Assembly: GCA_030447905.1 (NCBI GenBank)
Contig: JAUJNZ010000008.1
Location: 44,704 to 108,703 of the forward strand
Direction of reading: 5' to 3'
Length of the DNA stretch: 64,000 nucleotides
Origin: Thermoleophilaceae bacterium
GTDB lineage: Bacteria; Actinomycetota; Thermoleophilia; Solirubrobacterales; Thermoleophilaceae
Shown here piece after piece: positions 10,557 through 21,958 of this stretch. Below the pieces are notes generated by a model. That model searched no databases and was not told where the DNA came from. It saw nothing but the letters and a program-made list of their open reading frames with translations. The position numbers were made by a program, and so were the translations under genes. Each line of letters opens with the position of its first letter. The stretch's first letter is position 1.

Positions 10557-12006
10557 GCTCGGCGGCTTCCTGAAGATCCATCGCCAGGACGGCCGCAAGC
10601 GCCCGATCGGCGAGCGCGTGCACGACTTCCGCGAGTATCAGAAGGGGCTGGCCGCAACCGAGCTGCGCGCCCAGGGCGCGCGCTGCATGGAGTGCGGGGT
10701 TCCCTTCTGTCACTCGGGCTGCCCGCTGGGGAACCTGATCCCCGACTGGAACGACCTCGTCTACCGCGACCGCTGGCGCGAGGCGATCGACGCACTGCAC
10801 GCGACCAACAACTTCCCGGAGTTCACCGGGCGAATCTGCCCCGCCCCGTGCGAGGCGGCGTGCGTCCTCGACATCAACGACGACGCGGTGACCATCAAGC
10901 AGATCGAGGTGTCGATCGCCGATCGTGCCTTCGCCCAGGGCTGGATCACCCCGCGGACGCCGGCGTGGCGCAGCGGGCGAAGCGTGGCCGTGGTCGGCAG
11001 CGGGCCGGCCGGGCTGGCGGCGGCGGCGCAGCTCAACCAGGCCGGCCACTCCGTGACCCTCTACGAGCGCCAGGACCGCATCGGCGGACTGTTGCGCTAC
11101 GGGGTGCCGGACTTCAAGCTCGACAAGGGCGTCGTGCAGCGGCGCGTCGACATCCTCGCCGTGGAGGGTGTCGAGATGGTGACCGGGGTCGAGGTCGGGC
11201 GCGACGTAGACGCCCGCGAGCTGCTCGAGCGCGTCGACGCGCTCGTGGTCGCCACCGGCTCGACGGTGCCGCGCGACCTGCCGGTGCCCGGGCGTGAGCT
11301 CGACGGGGTGCACTTCGCCATGGAGTACCTCGAGCAGCGCAACCGCTTCGTGGCCGGTGATGCGAGCCCCGGGCGGCCGATCTCGGCGGCCGGGCGCCAC
11401 GTCGTGATCATCGGCGGCGGCGACACCGGCGCCGACTGCCTCGGCAACTCCCACCGCGAGCTGCCGGCGAGCGTGACCCAGATCGAGCTGCTCGCCGAGC
11501 CCCCGCCCGAGCGCCCGGACGACACGACGCCGTGGCCGACGTGGCCGCTGATCCTGAGGACCTCGCCCGCGCACGAGGAGGGGGGCGACCGCCGCTTCGG
11601 GGCTATGACCACCAGGTTCTCGGGCGAGAACGGGCGCGTCGCCCGCCTGCACGGCCACGAGGTCGGCGGCCCGCCCGACTTCGAGAAGGTCGAGGGCTCG
11701 GACTTCGAGTTGCCCGCCGACCTCGTACTGCTGGCGATGGGCTTCCTCCATCCCCAGCACGAGGGGCTCGTCGAGCAGCTCGGCCTCGAGCGCGACCGGC
11801 GCGGCAACGTCCTCGCGAGCGAGGAGGAGTGGGCGACTTCGGTTCCGGGGGTCTACGCCTGCGGGGACGCCAGGCGCGGCCAGTCGCTGATCGTCTGGGC
11901 GATCGCCGAGGGGCGCAAGTGCGCTGCGGCGGTGGATCGCCATCTCGCCGGGCTCGACGGGGCCGTGACGGGGGACGATCTCGCCCCGGCGCTCGCCGCG
12001 GGCTAG
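10549..12006 (+). CDS. gltD: Glutamate synthase small subunit
   Basis: This 485-residue NADPH-dependent flavoprotein passes electrons to GltB. The N-terminal iron-sulfur region has [15 protein letters not shown] and CPAPCEAAC clusters. A Rossmann motif for FAD ([12 protein letters not shown]) follows, then an NADPH-binding motif ([12 protein letters not shown]) and the C-terminal FAD segment ([12 protein letters not shown]). ATG 10549 lies inside the end of gltB (eight-base overlap), so translation is probably coupled. The gene order gltB-gltD is standard for the NADPH-GOGAT operon. Confidence 0.96.
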   Translation: MGELGGFLKIHRQDGRKRPIGERVHDFREYQKGLAATELRAQGARCMECGVPFCHSGCPLGNLIPDWNDLVYRDRWREAIDALHATNNFPEFTGRICPAPCEAACVLDINDDAVTIKQIEVSIADRAFAQGWITPRTPAWRSGRSVAVVGSGPAGLAAAAQLNQAGHSVTLYERQDRIGGLLRYGVPDFKLDKGVVQRRVDILAVEGVEMVTGVEVGRDVDARELLERVDALVVATGSTVPRDLPVPGRELDGVHFAMEYLEQRNRFVAGDASPGRPISAAGRHVVIIGGGDTGADCLGNSHRELPASVTQIELLAEPPPERPDDTTPWPTWPLILRTSPAHEEGGDRRFGAMTTRFSGENGRVARLHGHEVGGPPDFEKVEGSDFELPADLVLLAMGFLHPQHEGLVEQLGLERDRRGNVLASEEEWATSVPGVYACGDARRGQSLIVWAIAEGRKCAAAVDRHLAGLDGAVTGDDLAPALAAG

Positions 12007-12022
12007 CGCCCCGCCGTTCGCG

Positions 12023-12514
12023 ATGAGCGTCTGGGTCTGGGTCTTCATGGTGCCTTGGGTGCTGTTGGGCGTCGGGGCGATCGTCTTTGCCGTTGCCGGC
12101 GGGCGCGAGCGCCGGCGCGGTATCCCCCTCCCGAGGTGGGGTGGCTCGGTCAGGGTCCTCATCCCGATTCTGTACCTCCTGCTCGGGCTCGCCGTACCGG
12201 CGATCGCCATCATCGCCCAGGAGGAGGCGGTCGGCGGAACAGGGACGCTCGCCGCGGAGGATGGCAACGAGGAGCTCGAGCGCGGCAAGGAGCTCTTTCG
12301 CTCGAACTGCGCGAGCTGCCACACGCTGGCCGCGGTCCAAGCCAAGGGCGTCACGGGCCCGAACCTCGACCGGCTCGGCAGCGTCAGCAGGCGCCGTGTG
12401 CTCGCGGCGATCAGCAACGGCGGGACGGGCAAGCTGCAGATGCCGGCCGGGCTGCTCGACGGCGAGAACGCGCAGGCGGTCGCCGCCTACGTATCGCGCG
12501 TCGCCGGTAAGTAG
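12023..12514 (+). CDS. Membrane-anchored c-type cytochrome
   Basis: The 163-residue protein has two N-terminal hydrophobic segments (residues about 4-25 and 44-65) and an acidic linker. A class I cytochrome c domain follows, with the heme-attachment motif C96-A-S-C-H100 and a probable axial Met140 (GKLQMPAG). The heme domain would face outside the membrane. It starts 17 bases after gltD and may be read from the same transcript, though no functional link with glutamate synthesis is known. The electron partner is unknown; a terminal oxidase donor is one possibility. Confidence 0.82.
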   Translation: MSVWVWVFMVPWVLLGVGAIVFAVAGGRERRRGIPLPRWGGSVRVLIPILYLLLGLAVPAIAIIAQEEAVGGTGTLAAEDGNEELERGKELFRSNCASCHTLAAVQAKGVTGPNLDRLGSVSRRRVLAAISNGGTGKLQMPAGLLDGENAQAVAAYVSRVAGK

Positions 12515-12661
12515 CGCAGTCGCCGCCGGCTTCGGCCGATCCCGGCGGCCCGGTATCTCTTAGACAGGGTTTACCGCCCGCGGGTAGAAATCCGATCGAG
12601 GTCGGCGGCGCGTACCACGAAGCGAGCCCCTCGAAACGCTCCGGCGGCCGCCGCCCCAGGC

Positions 12662-12680
12662 TATACTTACCCCTCGTAAG
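12662..12680 (+). promoter_or_regulatory. -10 box overlapped by an inverted repeat (candidate HxlR operator)
   Basis: A TATACT hexamer (12662-12667) is overlapped by the inverted repeat CTTAC-N5-GTAAG (12666-12680), 22 bases upstream of the next start codon. An operator covering the -10 box would give repression. The HxlR-type regulator encoded at 13405 is the obvious local candidate, but binding is inferred from proximity only. Confidence 0.45.
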
Positions 12681-12701
12681 CAACATGCAGAAGGCTAAGC
12701 G

Positions 12702-13265
12702 ATGAAGACCCAGGAGAGCAGGTTCCAAGTCCATGACGATCTGACGGCGCCCGAGCGCAGCCTGCCCGTCCTCAAGGGTGCGCTGGCCGGGGGCGGACAG
12801 CTGCCGAACTTCGTCGGCGTCCTCGCCGGCTCGCCCGCGACCCTGCGGGCCTACGCGCGCCTGCGCTCCGAGCTTCGCCACGGCGCCCTGCCGCTCAAGA
12901 CCCAGCAGCGGATCGCGCTCGCCGTGGCCGAGTATCAACGCTCGACCTACGCCCTCTCGACGCTCGCCCGGACCGCTCGCGAGGCCGGCCTCGGGCTCGA
13001 CGAGATCACCCTCGCGCGTCGCTTCGAGTCGGGCGAGGAGCGTGAGGCCACACTCCTGCGCTTTGTCCGCAGCCTGCTCGAGAACGAGGGCGCCCCGCCT
13101 CGGCATCTCCACGAGGAGGCGCGGGAGGCCGACTGGACCGACGAGCAGATCCTCGAGGCGATCGCCCACGTCGGCCTCAACACCTTCTCTAACCTGATCA
13201 CCCGCGCGGGCGACGTCCCGCGTGACGGATCGGGCGAGGAGGCCCGGCTGCTCCAAGCCGCCTGA
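12702..13265 (+). CDS. Carboxymuconolactone decarboxylase / AhpD-like family protein
   Basis: The 187-residue all-helical protein carries the AhpD-like core (LRHGALPLKTQQRIALAVAEYQRSTYALSTLARTA). Where AhpD has a CxxC pair this protein has YQRSTYA, so it cannot act as a thiol peroxidase partner by the known mechanism. The second half (WTDEQILEAIAHVGLNTFSNLITR) repeats the typical family helix. A start at 12702 has a weak AAGG upstream. It sits between a possible operator and a downstream HxlR regulator gene, the arrangement often seen for redox or electrophile stress genes. Substrate unknown. Confidence 0.75.
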   Translation: MKTQESRFQVHDDLTAPERSLPVLKGALAGGGQLPNFVGVLAGSPATLRAYARLRSELRHGALPLKTQQRIALAVAEYQRSTYALSTLARTAREAGLGLDEITLARRFESGEEREATLLRFVRSLLENEGAPPRHLHEEAREADWTDEQILEAIAHVGLNTFSNLITRAGDVPRDGSGEEARLLQAA

Positions 13266-13305
13266 GAGGGCCGCCCGGACGTCTCCGGGATAACGGCCGC
13301 TCACG

Positions 13306-13344
13306 CCGGCAACCACGTGGCTTCCCCCTCCGCGTGGTTGCCGG
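13306..13344 (+). terminator. Hairpin terminator between the AhpD-like gene and hxlR-type gene
   Basis: CCGGCAACCACG (13306-13317) pairs perfectly with CGTGGTTGCCGG (13333-13344) around a C-rich loop. No T-run follows, so it could alternatively be a factor-dependent terminator or RNA-stabilising hairpin. Confidence 0.5.
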
Positions 13345-13404
13345 GGCGGCCGGAGAGCTACTCGCGCCGCGACGACCGACCCCTCAAGGCACTAACCTCT
13401 GACC

Positions 13405-13782
13405 ATGGCCGCGCGCACGAGGGTCGCAACGCTTGAGCCGCCCCGACCCTCCCGACGCCCTGCGGCCGGCCAGCGGGAGGAGTGCTGTGCTCTCTTTCAC
13501 CGCGCCGTCGAGCTTGTCGGCAAGCGCTGGAACGGGGCGATTCTCAGCGTCCTCCTCGACGGACCACTGCGCTTCTCGGAGATCCGCACCCTCGTGCCCT
13601 ACATCTCGGACCGCCTGCTCTCGGAGCGCCTCAAGGAGCTCGAGGCGGAGGAGCTGGTCGAACGCGAGGTTCTCGACGAGCACCCGGTCGGCGTCGAGTA
13701 TCGCCTCGCCGACAAGGGCGAGGCACTGGGGCCCGCACTGGGCGCGCTGAAGATCTGGGCGGAGGCCTGGATCCGGCGGTAG
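13405..13782 (+). CDS. HxlR-family winged-helix transcriptional regulator
   Basis: The 125-residue protein shows the HxlR winged helix: GKRWNGAILSVLLDGPLRFSEI, then ISDRLLSERLKELE (recognition helix) and VEYRLADKGEALGPAL (wing). Two cysteines (C27, C28) stand at the start of the domain, near the position where redox-sensing HxlR proteins such as YodB carry a sensor cysteine. Redox sensing is therefore possible but not shown. The likely target is the AhpD-like gene upstream, whose -10 box overlaps an inverted repeat. Confidence 0.85.
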   Translation: MAARTRVATLEPPRPSRRPAAGQREECCALFHRAVELVGKRWNGAILSVLLDGPLRFSEIRTLVPYISDRLLSERLKELEAEELVEREVLDEHPVGVEYRLADKGEALGPALGALKIWAEAWIRR

Positions 13783-13873
13783 GCCCCCAGCCGGGGATCC
13801 GGCTACCCGAGGCGTCTCGTTAGCCTAGGGCAGGCTTCGCCCGCGCCCTTCCCCGCGACCCGACGAGGAGCTC

Positions 13874-15226
13874 ATGGCCGACCAGCCCCAGACCGCCGAC
13901 GACGTGATCGCGCTCGTCGACGAGCAGCAGATCCGCTTCATCCGGCTGTGGTTCACCGACATCCTCGGTCACCTGAAGAGCTTCTCGGTGAACAAGTCGG
14001 AGCTCGAGGACGCCTTCGAGGGCGGTATGGGCTTCGACGGGTCCTCGATCACCGGCTTCAACGCCATCGAGGAGTCGGACATGATCGCCATGCCCGACCC
14101 GTCCACTTTCGCGGTGCTGCCCTGGCGCCCGGACGCGGCCGGCGTCGCCCGGATGTTCTGCGACATCCAGACCCCCGAGCGCAAGCCCTACGAGGGCGAT
14201 CCCCGCCACGTGCTGCGCCGGGCCCTCGAGCGGGCCGAGCGCATGGGCTTCGACGCCTTCAACGTCGGCCCCGAGCTCGAGTTCTTCTACTTCCGCAGCG
14301 CCCGTGGCGGCGACGGCGGCAGGCCGGAGATCCTCGACGAGGGCGGCTACTTCGACCTGACGACGCTCGACGCCGGCTCCGACGTTCGCCGGGACACGGT
14401 GCTCGCCCTCGAGCGGCTCGGGATCCACGTCGAGTACACCCACCACGAGGTCGGACCGTCCCAGCACGAGATCGACATGCGCTACGCCCCCGCGCTCAAG
14501 ATGGCGGACGACTGCATGACCTACCGGATCACGGTCAAGGAGTACGCCATGAAGTACGGCTGGCACGCCACCTTCATGCCGAAGCCGCTGTTCGGCCAGA
14601 ACGGGTCGGGCATGCACACCCACCAGTCGCTCTTCCAGGGCGATCGCAACGCCTTCTACGACGCCGACGACCAGTACTTCCTCTCAGAAGTGGGCAAGGC
14701 CTTCATCGCGGGCCAGCTGCGCCACGCCCGCGAGATCTCCTCGATCTTCGCCCAGTGGGTCAACTCCTACAAGCGGCTCGTGCCGGGCTACGAGGCGCCC
14801 GTCTACTGCGCGTGGTCGCGCCGCAACCGCTCGGCGCTCGTGCGCGTGCCGCTGTACCACCCCGGCAAGGAGCAGGCGACGCGCATGGAGCTGCGCTGCC
14901 CCGACCCGGCCTGCAATCCCTACCTGACCTTCGCCGCGCTGCTGCAGGCGGGGCTCGAGGGCGTCGAGAAGAGCTACGAGCTGCCCGAGCCGATGGACAA
15001 GAACCTCTACCACCTCTCGCCCGACGAGCGCAAGCGGCTCGGGATCGAGCAGCTCCCCGAGACCCTCGGCGAGGCGATCGAGCTGACCGCGGAGTCAGAG
15101 CTCGTGCTGCGCACCCTCGGCGAGCACATGTTCAACCGCTACGTCGAGATCAAGCGCAAGGAGTGGGAGGACTACCGCGTGCAGGTCACGCCGTGGGAGC
15201 TCGATCGGTACATGGCGGTGCTCTAA
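13874..15226 (+). CDS. glnA: Glutamine synthetase, type I
   Basis: It makes glutamine from glutamate, ammonia and ATP and supplies the substrate for the GltBD pair upstream. Family motifs are visible: [10 protein letters not shown], the metal-binding [20 protein letters not shown], the ATP-site [16 protein letters not shown], and NRSALVRVP with [15 protein letters not shown]. At 450 residues it is the shorter GSI-alpha-like form, and I see no clear adenylylation-site segment, which argues against covalent control by GlnE. GAGGAG upstream of ATG 13874 is a good ribosome binding site. Confidence 0.95.
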   Translation: MADQPQTADDVIALVDEQQIRFIRLWFTDILGHLKSFSVNKSELEDAFEGGMGFDGSSITGFNAIEESDMIAMPDPSTFAVLPWRPDAAGVARMFCDIQTPERKPYEGDPRHVLRRALERAERMGFDAFNVGPELEFFYFRSARGGDGGRPEILDEGGYFDLTTLDAGSDVRRDTVLALERLGIHVEYTHHEVGPSQHEIDMRYAPALKMADDCMTYRITVKEYAMKYGWHATFMPKPLFGQNGSGMHTHQSLFQGDRNAFYDADDQYFLSEVGKAFIAGQLRHAREISSIFAQWVNSYKRLVPGYEAPVYCAWSRRNRSALVRVPLYHPGKEQATRMELRCPDPACNPYLTFAALLQAGLEGVEKSYELPEPMDKNLYHLSPDERKRLGIEQLPETLGEAIELTAESELVLRTLGEHMFNRYVEIKRKEWEDYRVQVTPWELDRYMAVL

Positions 15227-15259
15227 GGCGTCCCCGCCGCCACCGCGGTGGTGGCGCAC

Positions 15260-17244
<1,985 letters not shown>

Positions 17245-17336
17245 GTCCCGAGGTTACCCGCCGGTCGGGGATCGGCAACCGGGCGGGTCGTTGGCCGGGG
17301 GCCGCCGACGGCCAGTCGGACGCCCGGCCGGGCCGC

Positions 17337-18770
17337 TCACCGCCGGGGCGGCTCGGGCCCTCGCAGCTGCGCCCGTCTGACCTTACCGCTCGCCGTCTTG
17401 GGCAGCGCCGCAGCGAAGTCGACGATACGGGGGTGCTTGTAGGGAGCCGTTCGCTCCTTGACGTGGTCCTGGAGTACCCGCGCCAGCTCTTCGCTCGGGC
17501 GCTCCCCGTCGCGGAGGACGACCACGGCGCGCACCACCGAGCCGCGCACTTCGTCGGGTGCGGCGACCGCCGCGGCCTCGGCCACCGCCGGGTGTGAGCC
17601 GAGCGCCGACTCCACCTCGAACGGACCGATCCGGTACCCCGACGAGATGATGAGGTCGTCGGTGCGGCCCTCGAACCACAGGTAGCCGTCCTCGTCGGCG
17701 CGGACGCGGTCGCCGGTGCGCCAGGGCCGGTCGCGGCTCCCGTCGAGGAAGAAAGTGGGGAGGGTGGCCGGGTCGGCGCACAGCTCCCCGTCCTCGACCC
17801 AGGCGTCGAAGCCGGGCAGCGGCCTGCCCATCGAGCCGGGACGGACCGGTTCGCCGAGTGGCATCCCGCAGATAGCGCCGGTCTCGGTCTGCCCGTAGCC
17901 GTCGTGGATTTCGACGCCGGTCGCCGCGCGCCAGTCGTGCACGACGCCAGGATCGAGCGGCTCCCCGGCGGCGACGGCGTGACGCAGGGCCGGCAGCCGT
18001 CGCAGCTCGGCGCCCCTGGCCACCGCGCGGTACTCGGTCGGGGCCATGCAGAGCACGTTCACCCCCTCGCGCTCGGCGGTCGCGAGCCGCTGCTCCGGCT
18101 CGAACCGCCGATCCTCGAGCAGGGCGCCGGCGCACCGCAGCCAGGGCGCGACGAACGCGTTGCGCGCCGACTTCGACCACCCGCTCGCCGCCGTGCACCA
18201 CACGAGCTCGCCCGGGCGGGCGCCGAGCCAGTGCTCGGCCTGAACCCCCTGGCCCTCGAGGTAGGCCTGGCCGTGGCGGATCGGCTTCGGGTCGCCGGCG
18301 GTGCCCGAGGTGAACGTGATCAGCGTCGCCTCCTCGGGATCGAGCTCAACCGCCGGGGCCGGCGCGGCCTCGAACAGCGACTCGTCGGGGACGCGCACGA
18401 GCGGTCCGTCGAAGCCCGCCTCGATCACCGTCTCGACGTTGCGCTCCGAGGCCACCACGAGCCGCGGCGGCACGGCCTCGAGCCGGGAGTGCAGGTCGCC
18501 CGCGCGCAGCTGCTCGGTGCACGGCAGCGCGACGGCCCCGATGCGAAAGCACGCCAGGAGCGCCAGCACCCACTCGGGCGTCGACCCGACCACGGTCGTG
18601 ACCACATCCCCGCGCCGCACCCCGCGTGCGGTCAGCGCTCCGGCCAGGCGCGCCGAGCGCTCCGCCACCTCGCCGAAGGAGAGCTCGCGGCGGGTGCCCG
18701 AGGACTCGAGCACGACCAGGGCGCGTCGGGCGCGCGGAGCCGACTCGACGACGTCGCGAGCGAAGTTCAT
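17337..18770 (-). CDS. AMP-dependent acyl-CoA synthetase
   Basis: It activates a carboxylic acid to its CoA thioester via an acyl-adenylate. The ANL-superfamily motifs are present: TFTSGTAGDPK (P-loop), DGYGQTETG, WRTGDRVR, GRTDDLIISSGYRIGP, and the catalytic C-terminal lysine in PKTASGKVRR. The 477-residue length and motif style resemble medium-chain (ACSM-like) enzymes. ATG 18770 was chosen because the longer open frame upstream is antisense to the acyl-CoA dehydrogenase gene. It is divergent from that gene with a 78-base gap, which suggests joint control of a fatty or aromatic acid pathway. Confidence 0.9.
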   Translation of the reverse strand: MNFARDVVESAPRARRALVVLESSGTRRELSFGEVAERSARLAGALTARGVRRGDVVTTVVGSTPEWVLALLACFRIGAVALPCTEQLRAGDLHSRLEAVPPRLVVASERNVETVIEAGFDGPLVRVPDESLFEAAPAPAVELDPEEATLITFTSGTAGDPKPIRHGQAYLEGQGVQAEHWLGARPGELVWCTAASGWSKSARNAFVAPWLRCAGALLEDRRFEPEQRLATAEREGVNVLCMAPTEYRAVARGAELRRLPALRHAVAAGEPLDPGVVHDWRAATGVEIHDGYGQTETGAICGMPLGEPVRPGSMGRPLPGFDAWVEDGELCADPATLPTFFLDGSRDRPWRTGDRVRADEDGYLWFEGRTDDLIISSGYRIGPFEVESALGSHPAVAEAAAVAAPDEVRGSVVRAVVVLRDGERPSEELARVLQDHVKERTAPYKHPRIVDFAAALPKTASGKVRRAQLRGPEPPRR

Positions 18771-18848
18771 CGCGCCGGATGGTAGGTGGGCCGCCGGTAG
18801 ACTGGCGACCCCCCGAGTCACCCGAGCCGAAGAGATCCAGGAGGCCGC

Positions 18849-20054
18849 ATGGCCGTCGCGACCACGATCACCGCCTACGCGGACAAGACCGAGGACCAGC
18901 GCGCGATCACCGAGATGGTGCACCAGTTCGTCGACGAGCAGGTGCTCCCGGTGGCCGGGCACCACGACCACGAGGACTCCTTTCCCGAGGACGTCGTCGA
19001 GCAGATGAAGGAGCTCGGCCTGTTCGGCGTGACCATCCCCGAGGAGTACGGCGGGATGGGCCTCGACCTGACGACCTACGCGATGATCGTCGAGGAGCTC
19101 TCGCGCGGGTGGATCTCGATCGCCGGTGTAGTCAACACCCACTTCATCGGCTCCTACCTGCTGATGAAGTTCGGCACCGACGACCAGAAGGAGCGCCTCC
19201 TCCCGCGCATGGTCACCGGCGAGCTCCGCGCCGCCTTCTCGCTGTCCGAGCCCGGGCTGGGCTCCGACGTGCAGGCGATCTCCACGCGCGCCCGGCGCGA
19301 CGGCGACGACTGGCTCATCAACGGGCAGAAGACGTGGGTCACCAACGGCCTGCTCTCGGGCGTCGTCTTCCTGCTCGCGAAGACCGATCCGGACGCGAGC
19401 CCTCCGTACAAGGGGATGACCTGCTTCATCACCGAGAAGGAGCCAGGCGCCTCGGAGGTGCCGGGTCTGACGGTCCCGCCCAAGATCAACAAGATGGGCT
19501 ACAAGGGCGTCGAGTCGACCGAGCTCGTCTACGAGGACTACCGCTGCCCGGCCGCGAAGGTGCTCGGAGGCGAGGAGCAGGGGCTCGGCCAGGGCTTCGG
19601 ACAGATGATGGACGCGCTCGAGGTCGGCCGCGTGAACGTCGCGGCCCGCGGCGTCGGCATCGCCCAGCGCGCGCTCGAGCTCGCCCTGCGCTACTCCCAG
19701 GAGCGAAAGACGTTCGGCAAGCAGATCGCCGACCACCAGGCGATCCAGTTCAAGCTCGCCGACATGGCCACCAAGGTCGAGGCCGCACGCCTGCTCATGC
19801 TCAAGTCCGCCCGCCTCAAGGACGCCGGCGAGCGCTCCGACCTCGAGGCCGGCATGGCCAAGCTGTATGCCTCCGAGGCCGGCAAGGAGGTCGTCGAGGA
19901 CTCCCTGCGCATCCACGGCGGCTACGGGTACTCGAAGGAGTACGAGATCGAGCGCCTGTACCGCGACGCGCCGCTGCTGCTGATCGGCGAGGGTACATCG
20001 GAGATCCAGCGCATGGTGATCGGGAAGAAGCTGCTGCAGCGGCACAAGGTCTGA
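18849..20054 (+). CDS. Acyl-CoA dehydrogenase
   Basis: This 401-residue flavoenzyme introduces the alpha-beta double bond in an acyl-CoA. Typical motifs are visible: EYGGMGLD, FSLSEPGLGSDVQAI (FAD/substrate loop), GQKTWVTNG, RVNVAARGVGIAQRALE, RKTFGKQIADHQ, RIHGGYGYSKEYEIER and the C-terminal IGEGTSEIQR. A GGAGG site precedes ATG 18849. The neighbours (acyl-CoA synthetase divergent, SCP2-like protein downstream) suggest one lipid-type degradation unit. Chain-length preference cannot be read from the sequence. Confidence 0.93.
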   Translation: MAVATTITAYADKTEDQRAITEMVHQFVDEQVLPVAGHHDHEDSFPEDVVEQMKELGLFGVTIPEEYGGMGLDLTTYAMIVEELSRGWISIAGVVNTHFIGSYLLMKFGTDDQKERLLPRMVTGELRAAFSLSEPGLGSDVQAISTRARRDGDDWLINGQKTWVTNGLLSGVVFLLAKTDPDASPPYKGMTCFITEKEPGASEVPGLTVPPKINKMGYKGVESTELVYEDYRCPAAKVLGGEEQGLGQGFGQMMDALEVGRVNVAARGVGIAQRALELALRYSQERKTFGKQIADHQAIQFKLADMATKVEAARLLMLKSARLKDAGERSDLEAGMAKLYASEAGKEVVEDSLRIHGGYGYSKEYEIERLYRDAPLLLIGEGTSEIQRMVIGKKLLQRHKV

Positions 20055-20069
20055 GTCGGCGTCCCCCTC

Positions 20070-20423
20070 ATGACCCAAGCCGACACAAAGACGCTCATCG
20101 AGCAGGCGGTGACGCGCTTCCAGGCAGATGTACCGGCTCTCAAGCCGCTGAAGCTGGTACTGCGGTTGGAGCTCCACGCGCGCGGCGACGTGCCCGTCTG
20201 GCGGGTTGAGCTCCCCGGCCCCACCGTCTCCAAGGATCCCGCGCGGGACGCGCGCGTCGACCTGTCCATCCCGCGCGTGTTCTTCAACGAGCTCGCGCGC
20301 GACGGTCGCCTGGCCGACTGGATCGAGGCCTACGAGCACGGGCACGTGCGCGTGTCGGGCGATCGCTCGATCATCCGGCTCGTCGGCAACGTGATCGAGC
20401 GCCAGCTCGCGCGGGCACGCTGA
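20070..20423 (+). CDS. SCP2-like sterol/lipid-binding domain protein
   Basis: The 117-residue protein is a single SCP2-type fold: an N-terminal helix, a beta sheet (LVLRLELHARG, VWRVELPG), then RVDLSIPRVFFNELARDGRLADWIEAYEHGHVRVSGD and a final amphipathic helix. Such domains bind hydrophobic ligands or acyl-CoAs. It starts 15 bases after the acyl-CoA dehydrogenase stop and is most likely co-transcribed, so it may carry that enzyme's substrate. Confidence 0.75.
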   Translation: MTQADTKTLIEQAVTRFQADVPALKPLKLVLRLELHARGDVPVWRVELPGPTVSKDPARDARVDLSIPRVFFNELARDGRLADWIEAYEHGHVRVSGDRSIIRLVGNVIERQLARAR

Positions 20424-20450
20424 GCAACTCGCGCAGACGCCCCTGACCGC

Positions 20451-21203
20451 CTAGCCGTCCGCCTGCTCGCGCCGGCACCACCACGTCGTCCGGCCCCCCA
20501 CCTTCCCGCCCTCGAGTGCGGCACCGCAGCGCGGGCAGTGCCCGCCCCGGTGGCGCTCGGCGATCAGGTCGCCGGTGTGGACGCCGCCCCTGCTGATGGC
20601 CGAGCGGGTGGCCGCGCGAAGCGCCCGGCGCAGACGGTCGAGCTCTGACTCGCTCAGCTCTCCGGCGGGGCGGCGGGGATCGAGGCGCGCCTCCCACAGG
20701 GTCTGGTCGGCCAGGAGATTGCCCACGCCGGCGATCGTCGACTGGTCGAGCAGCCGGGCCTTGACCGGAGCCGTGCCGTGACCGACCCGCTCACGGAACT
20801 CGGCTCGGGTGGCCTCGGCGGCGTCGGGACCGAGGCGCGAGAGGTCCGGATCGAGCACCGCCCGACTCAGGCGGCGCTTGTCGCGCAGGGCGAGCCGGCC
20901 ACCGCCCTCGAACCCGAGCGTGAAGCGGTCCCACGCGTTTGGCGCGGGCGGCCCGTCCATGACGACTCGCCCGGCCATCCCGAGATGGAGGCCGAGGACG
21001 GGACCGCCGGTCTCTACCCAGAGCATCTTGCCGCGGCGGTGGGCGACGGTGAGGCGGTGACCCTCGAGCGCCGCCGCGAGCTCTCCGGGGGCATGCGGTC
21101 GGCATACGTAGGTGTCGGAGTCGTCGACCGCGACGATCGTGCGTCGCAGCCCGCGGTCCTCTATCAGAGAGCGCGCGCGCTCGGCTTCCGGCAGCTCGGG
21201 CAT
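20451..21203 (-). CDS. Fpg/Nei-family DNA glycosylase with an incomplete zinc finger
   Basis: This is a base-excision repair glycosylase/AP lyase. The protein begins MPELPEAE with the catalytic Pro2 and Glu3. It has the beta-sandwich (GLHLGMAGRV) and the helix-two-turn-helix segment (LLDQSTIAGVGNLLADQTLW). A C-terminal zinc finger follows: CPRC, 16 residues, then WWCRREQ. The fourth zinc ligand, normally Cys two residues after the third, is Glu. GGRTTWW keeps the finger arginine. At 250 residues it is slightly short. Whether zinc is still bound is open; some Nei relatives work without zinc. Confidence 0.88.
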   Translation of the reverse strand: MPELPEAERARSLIEDRGLRRTIVAVDDSDTYVCRPHAPGELAAALEGHRLTVAHRRGKMLWVETGGPVLGLHLGMAGRVVMDGPPAPNAWDRFTLGFEGGGRLALRDKRRLSRAVLDPDLSRLGPDAAEATRAEFRERVGHGTAPVKARLLDQSTIAGVGNLLADQTLWEARLDPRRPAGELSESELDRLRRALRAATRSAISRGGVHTGDLIAERHRGGHCPRCGAALEGGKVGGRTTWWCRREQADG

Positions 21204-21371
21204 GTGGTGGAGGGGCGGCGGGGCACGCCCGACAGCGTAGGCATCGCGACCGCGACGCCGCAGCAGTGGTCCGCGCTCGTCGAGGACAGCCGTCGCTCAA
21301 GTTCCGGCGGACGGTGGCCGATCTAGGGCACGACACCTACTACCCCCCGACGCCTTCCTCCCACTCTCGCC

Positions 21372-21659
21372 ATGGCCGCCCCGACGTCCACCCACTCCCT
21401 CCCCGAGGAGGAGCTCGACCGCTTCGCCTACGTCGCCTCGCACGACATGGCCGAGCCGCTGCGGATGGTCTCCGGGTACCTGGAACTGATACGCGACAGC
21501 TACGGGGACCGGCTCGACGCCGACTTCGAGGAGTTCATGCGACTCGCCATAGACGGCGTCGAGCGGATGCACGCCTACCTCGAGAGCCTGCGCACCCACT
21601 CGCGGATCGGTCGGCTCGAAAGCGATCGTCGACGAGCGCCTCGACCGCCGCGGAGGTGA
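21372..21659 (+). pseudogene. Histidine kinase remnant: HisKA dimerisation domain without ATPase domain
   Basis: The 95-residue frame encodes a dimerisation/phosphoacceptor domain with the H-box FAYVASHDMAEPLRMVSGYL. It ends at TGA 21657-21659 after RLESDRRRAPRPPRR, just where the linker to the catalytic ATPase domain should begin. No N, G1 or G2 box follows in any frame. The next frame opens at once with a truncated receiver. This looks like an internal deletion in a hybrid kinase gene. No ribosome binding site is seen before ATG 21372. Confidence 0.7.
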
Positions 21660-21904
21660 TCAGAAGCGTTCCGTCGCAGGGACCGGCGGGCCGGTTCGAC
21701 GTCGTCCTCGTTGATCGGCACGCGCCTCGGGTGGACGGCCTCGAGGTCCCCCGCTGGCTGACCACCTATCCCCCACAAGGCCGCGTGCCGGTCATCCTGC
21801 TGACCTCCGGAAGGGACCCGGAGGGGGCGGCCCGCCGCGTCACGGCGGCCGGTCACCTCATCAAGCCGCTACGTCAGTCTCGTCTTCGCGAGGCGCTCTC
21901 GTAG
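21656..21904 (+). pseudogene. Truncated response-regulator receiver domain
   Basis: The frame starts with GTG overlapping the stop of the kinase remnant (GTGA). It encodes only the second half of a receiver: phospho-acceptor Asp in RFDVVLVDRHAP, the Thr/Ser position in VILLTSG, and the conserved Lys in HLIKPLRQSRLREAL. The first beta strand and the acidic pair are missing. It ends at TAG 21902-21904, and the same frame then runs straight on into the next receiver, so the TAG looks like an acquired nonsense codon in one ancestral hybrid kinase. Confidence 0.6.
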
Positions 21905-21958
21905 GCCCTTGGGGGCGCATCGGCCGGCGGCCGCGATCGTCCTGCTTCGGCATCCGCG

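Noticed and set aside
5871-10598. Very long open frame on the minus strand (about 1575 codons) antisense to gltB
   Set aside because: It mirrors gltB codon structure in GC-rich DNA, has no recognisable domain, and gltB is unambiguous.
10267-12432. Long minus-strand frame antisense to gltD and the cytochrome gene
   Set aside because: Shadow of gltD; residues are low-complexity Arg/Ala/Pro with no motif.
18771-20345. N-terminal extension of the acyl-CoA synthetase frame to about 1000 residues
   Set aside because: The extension is antisense to the acyl-CoA dehydrogenase gene; family similarity begins at ATG 18770.
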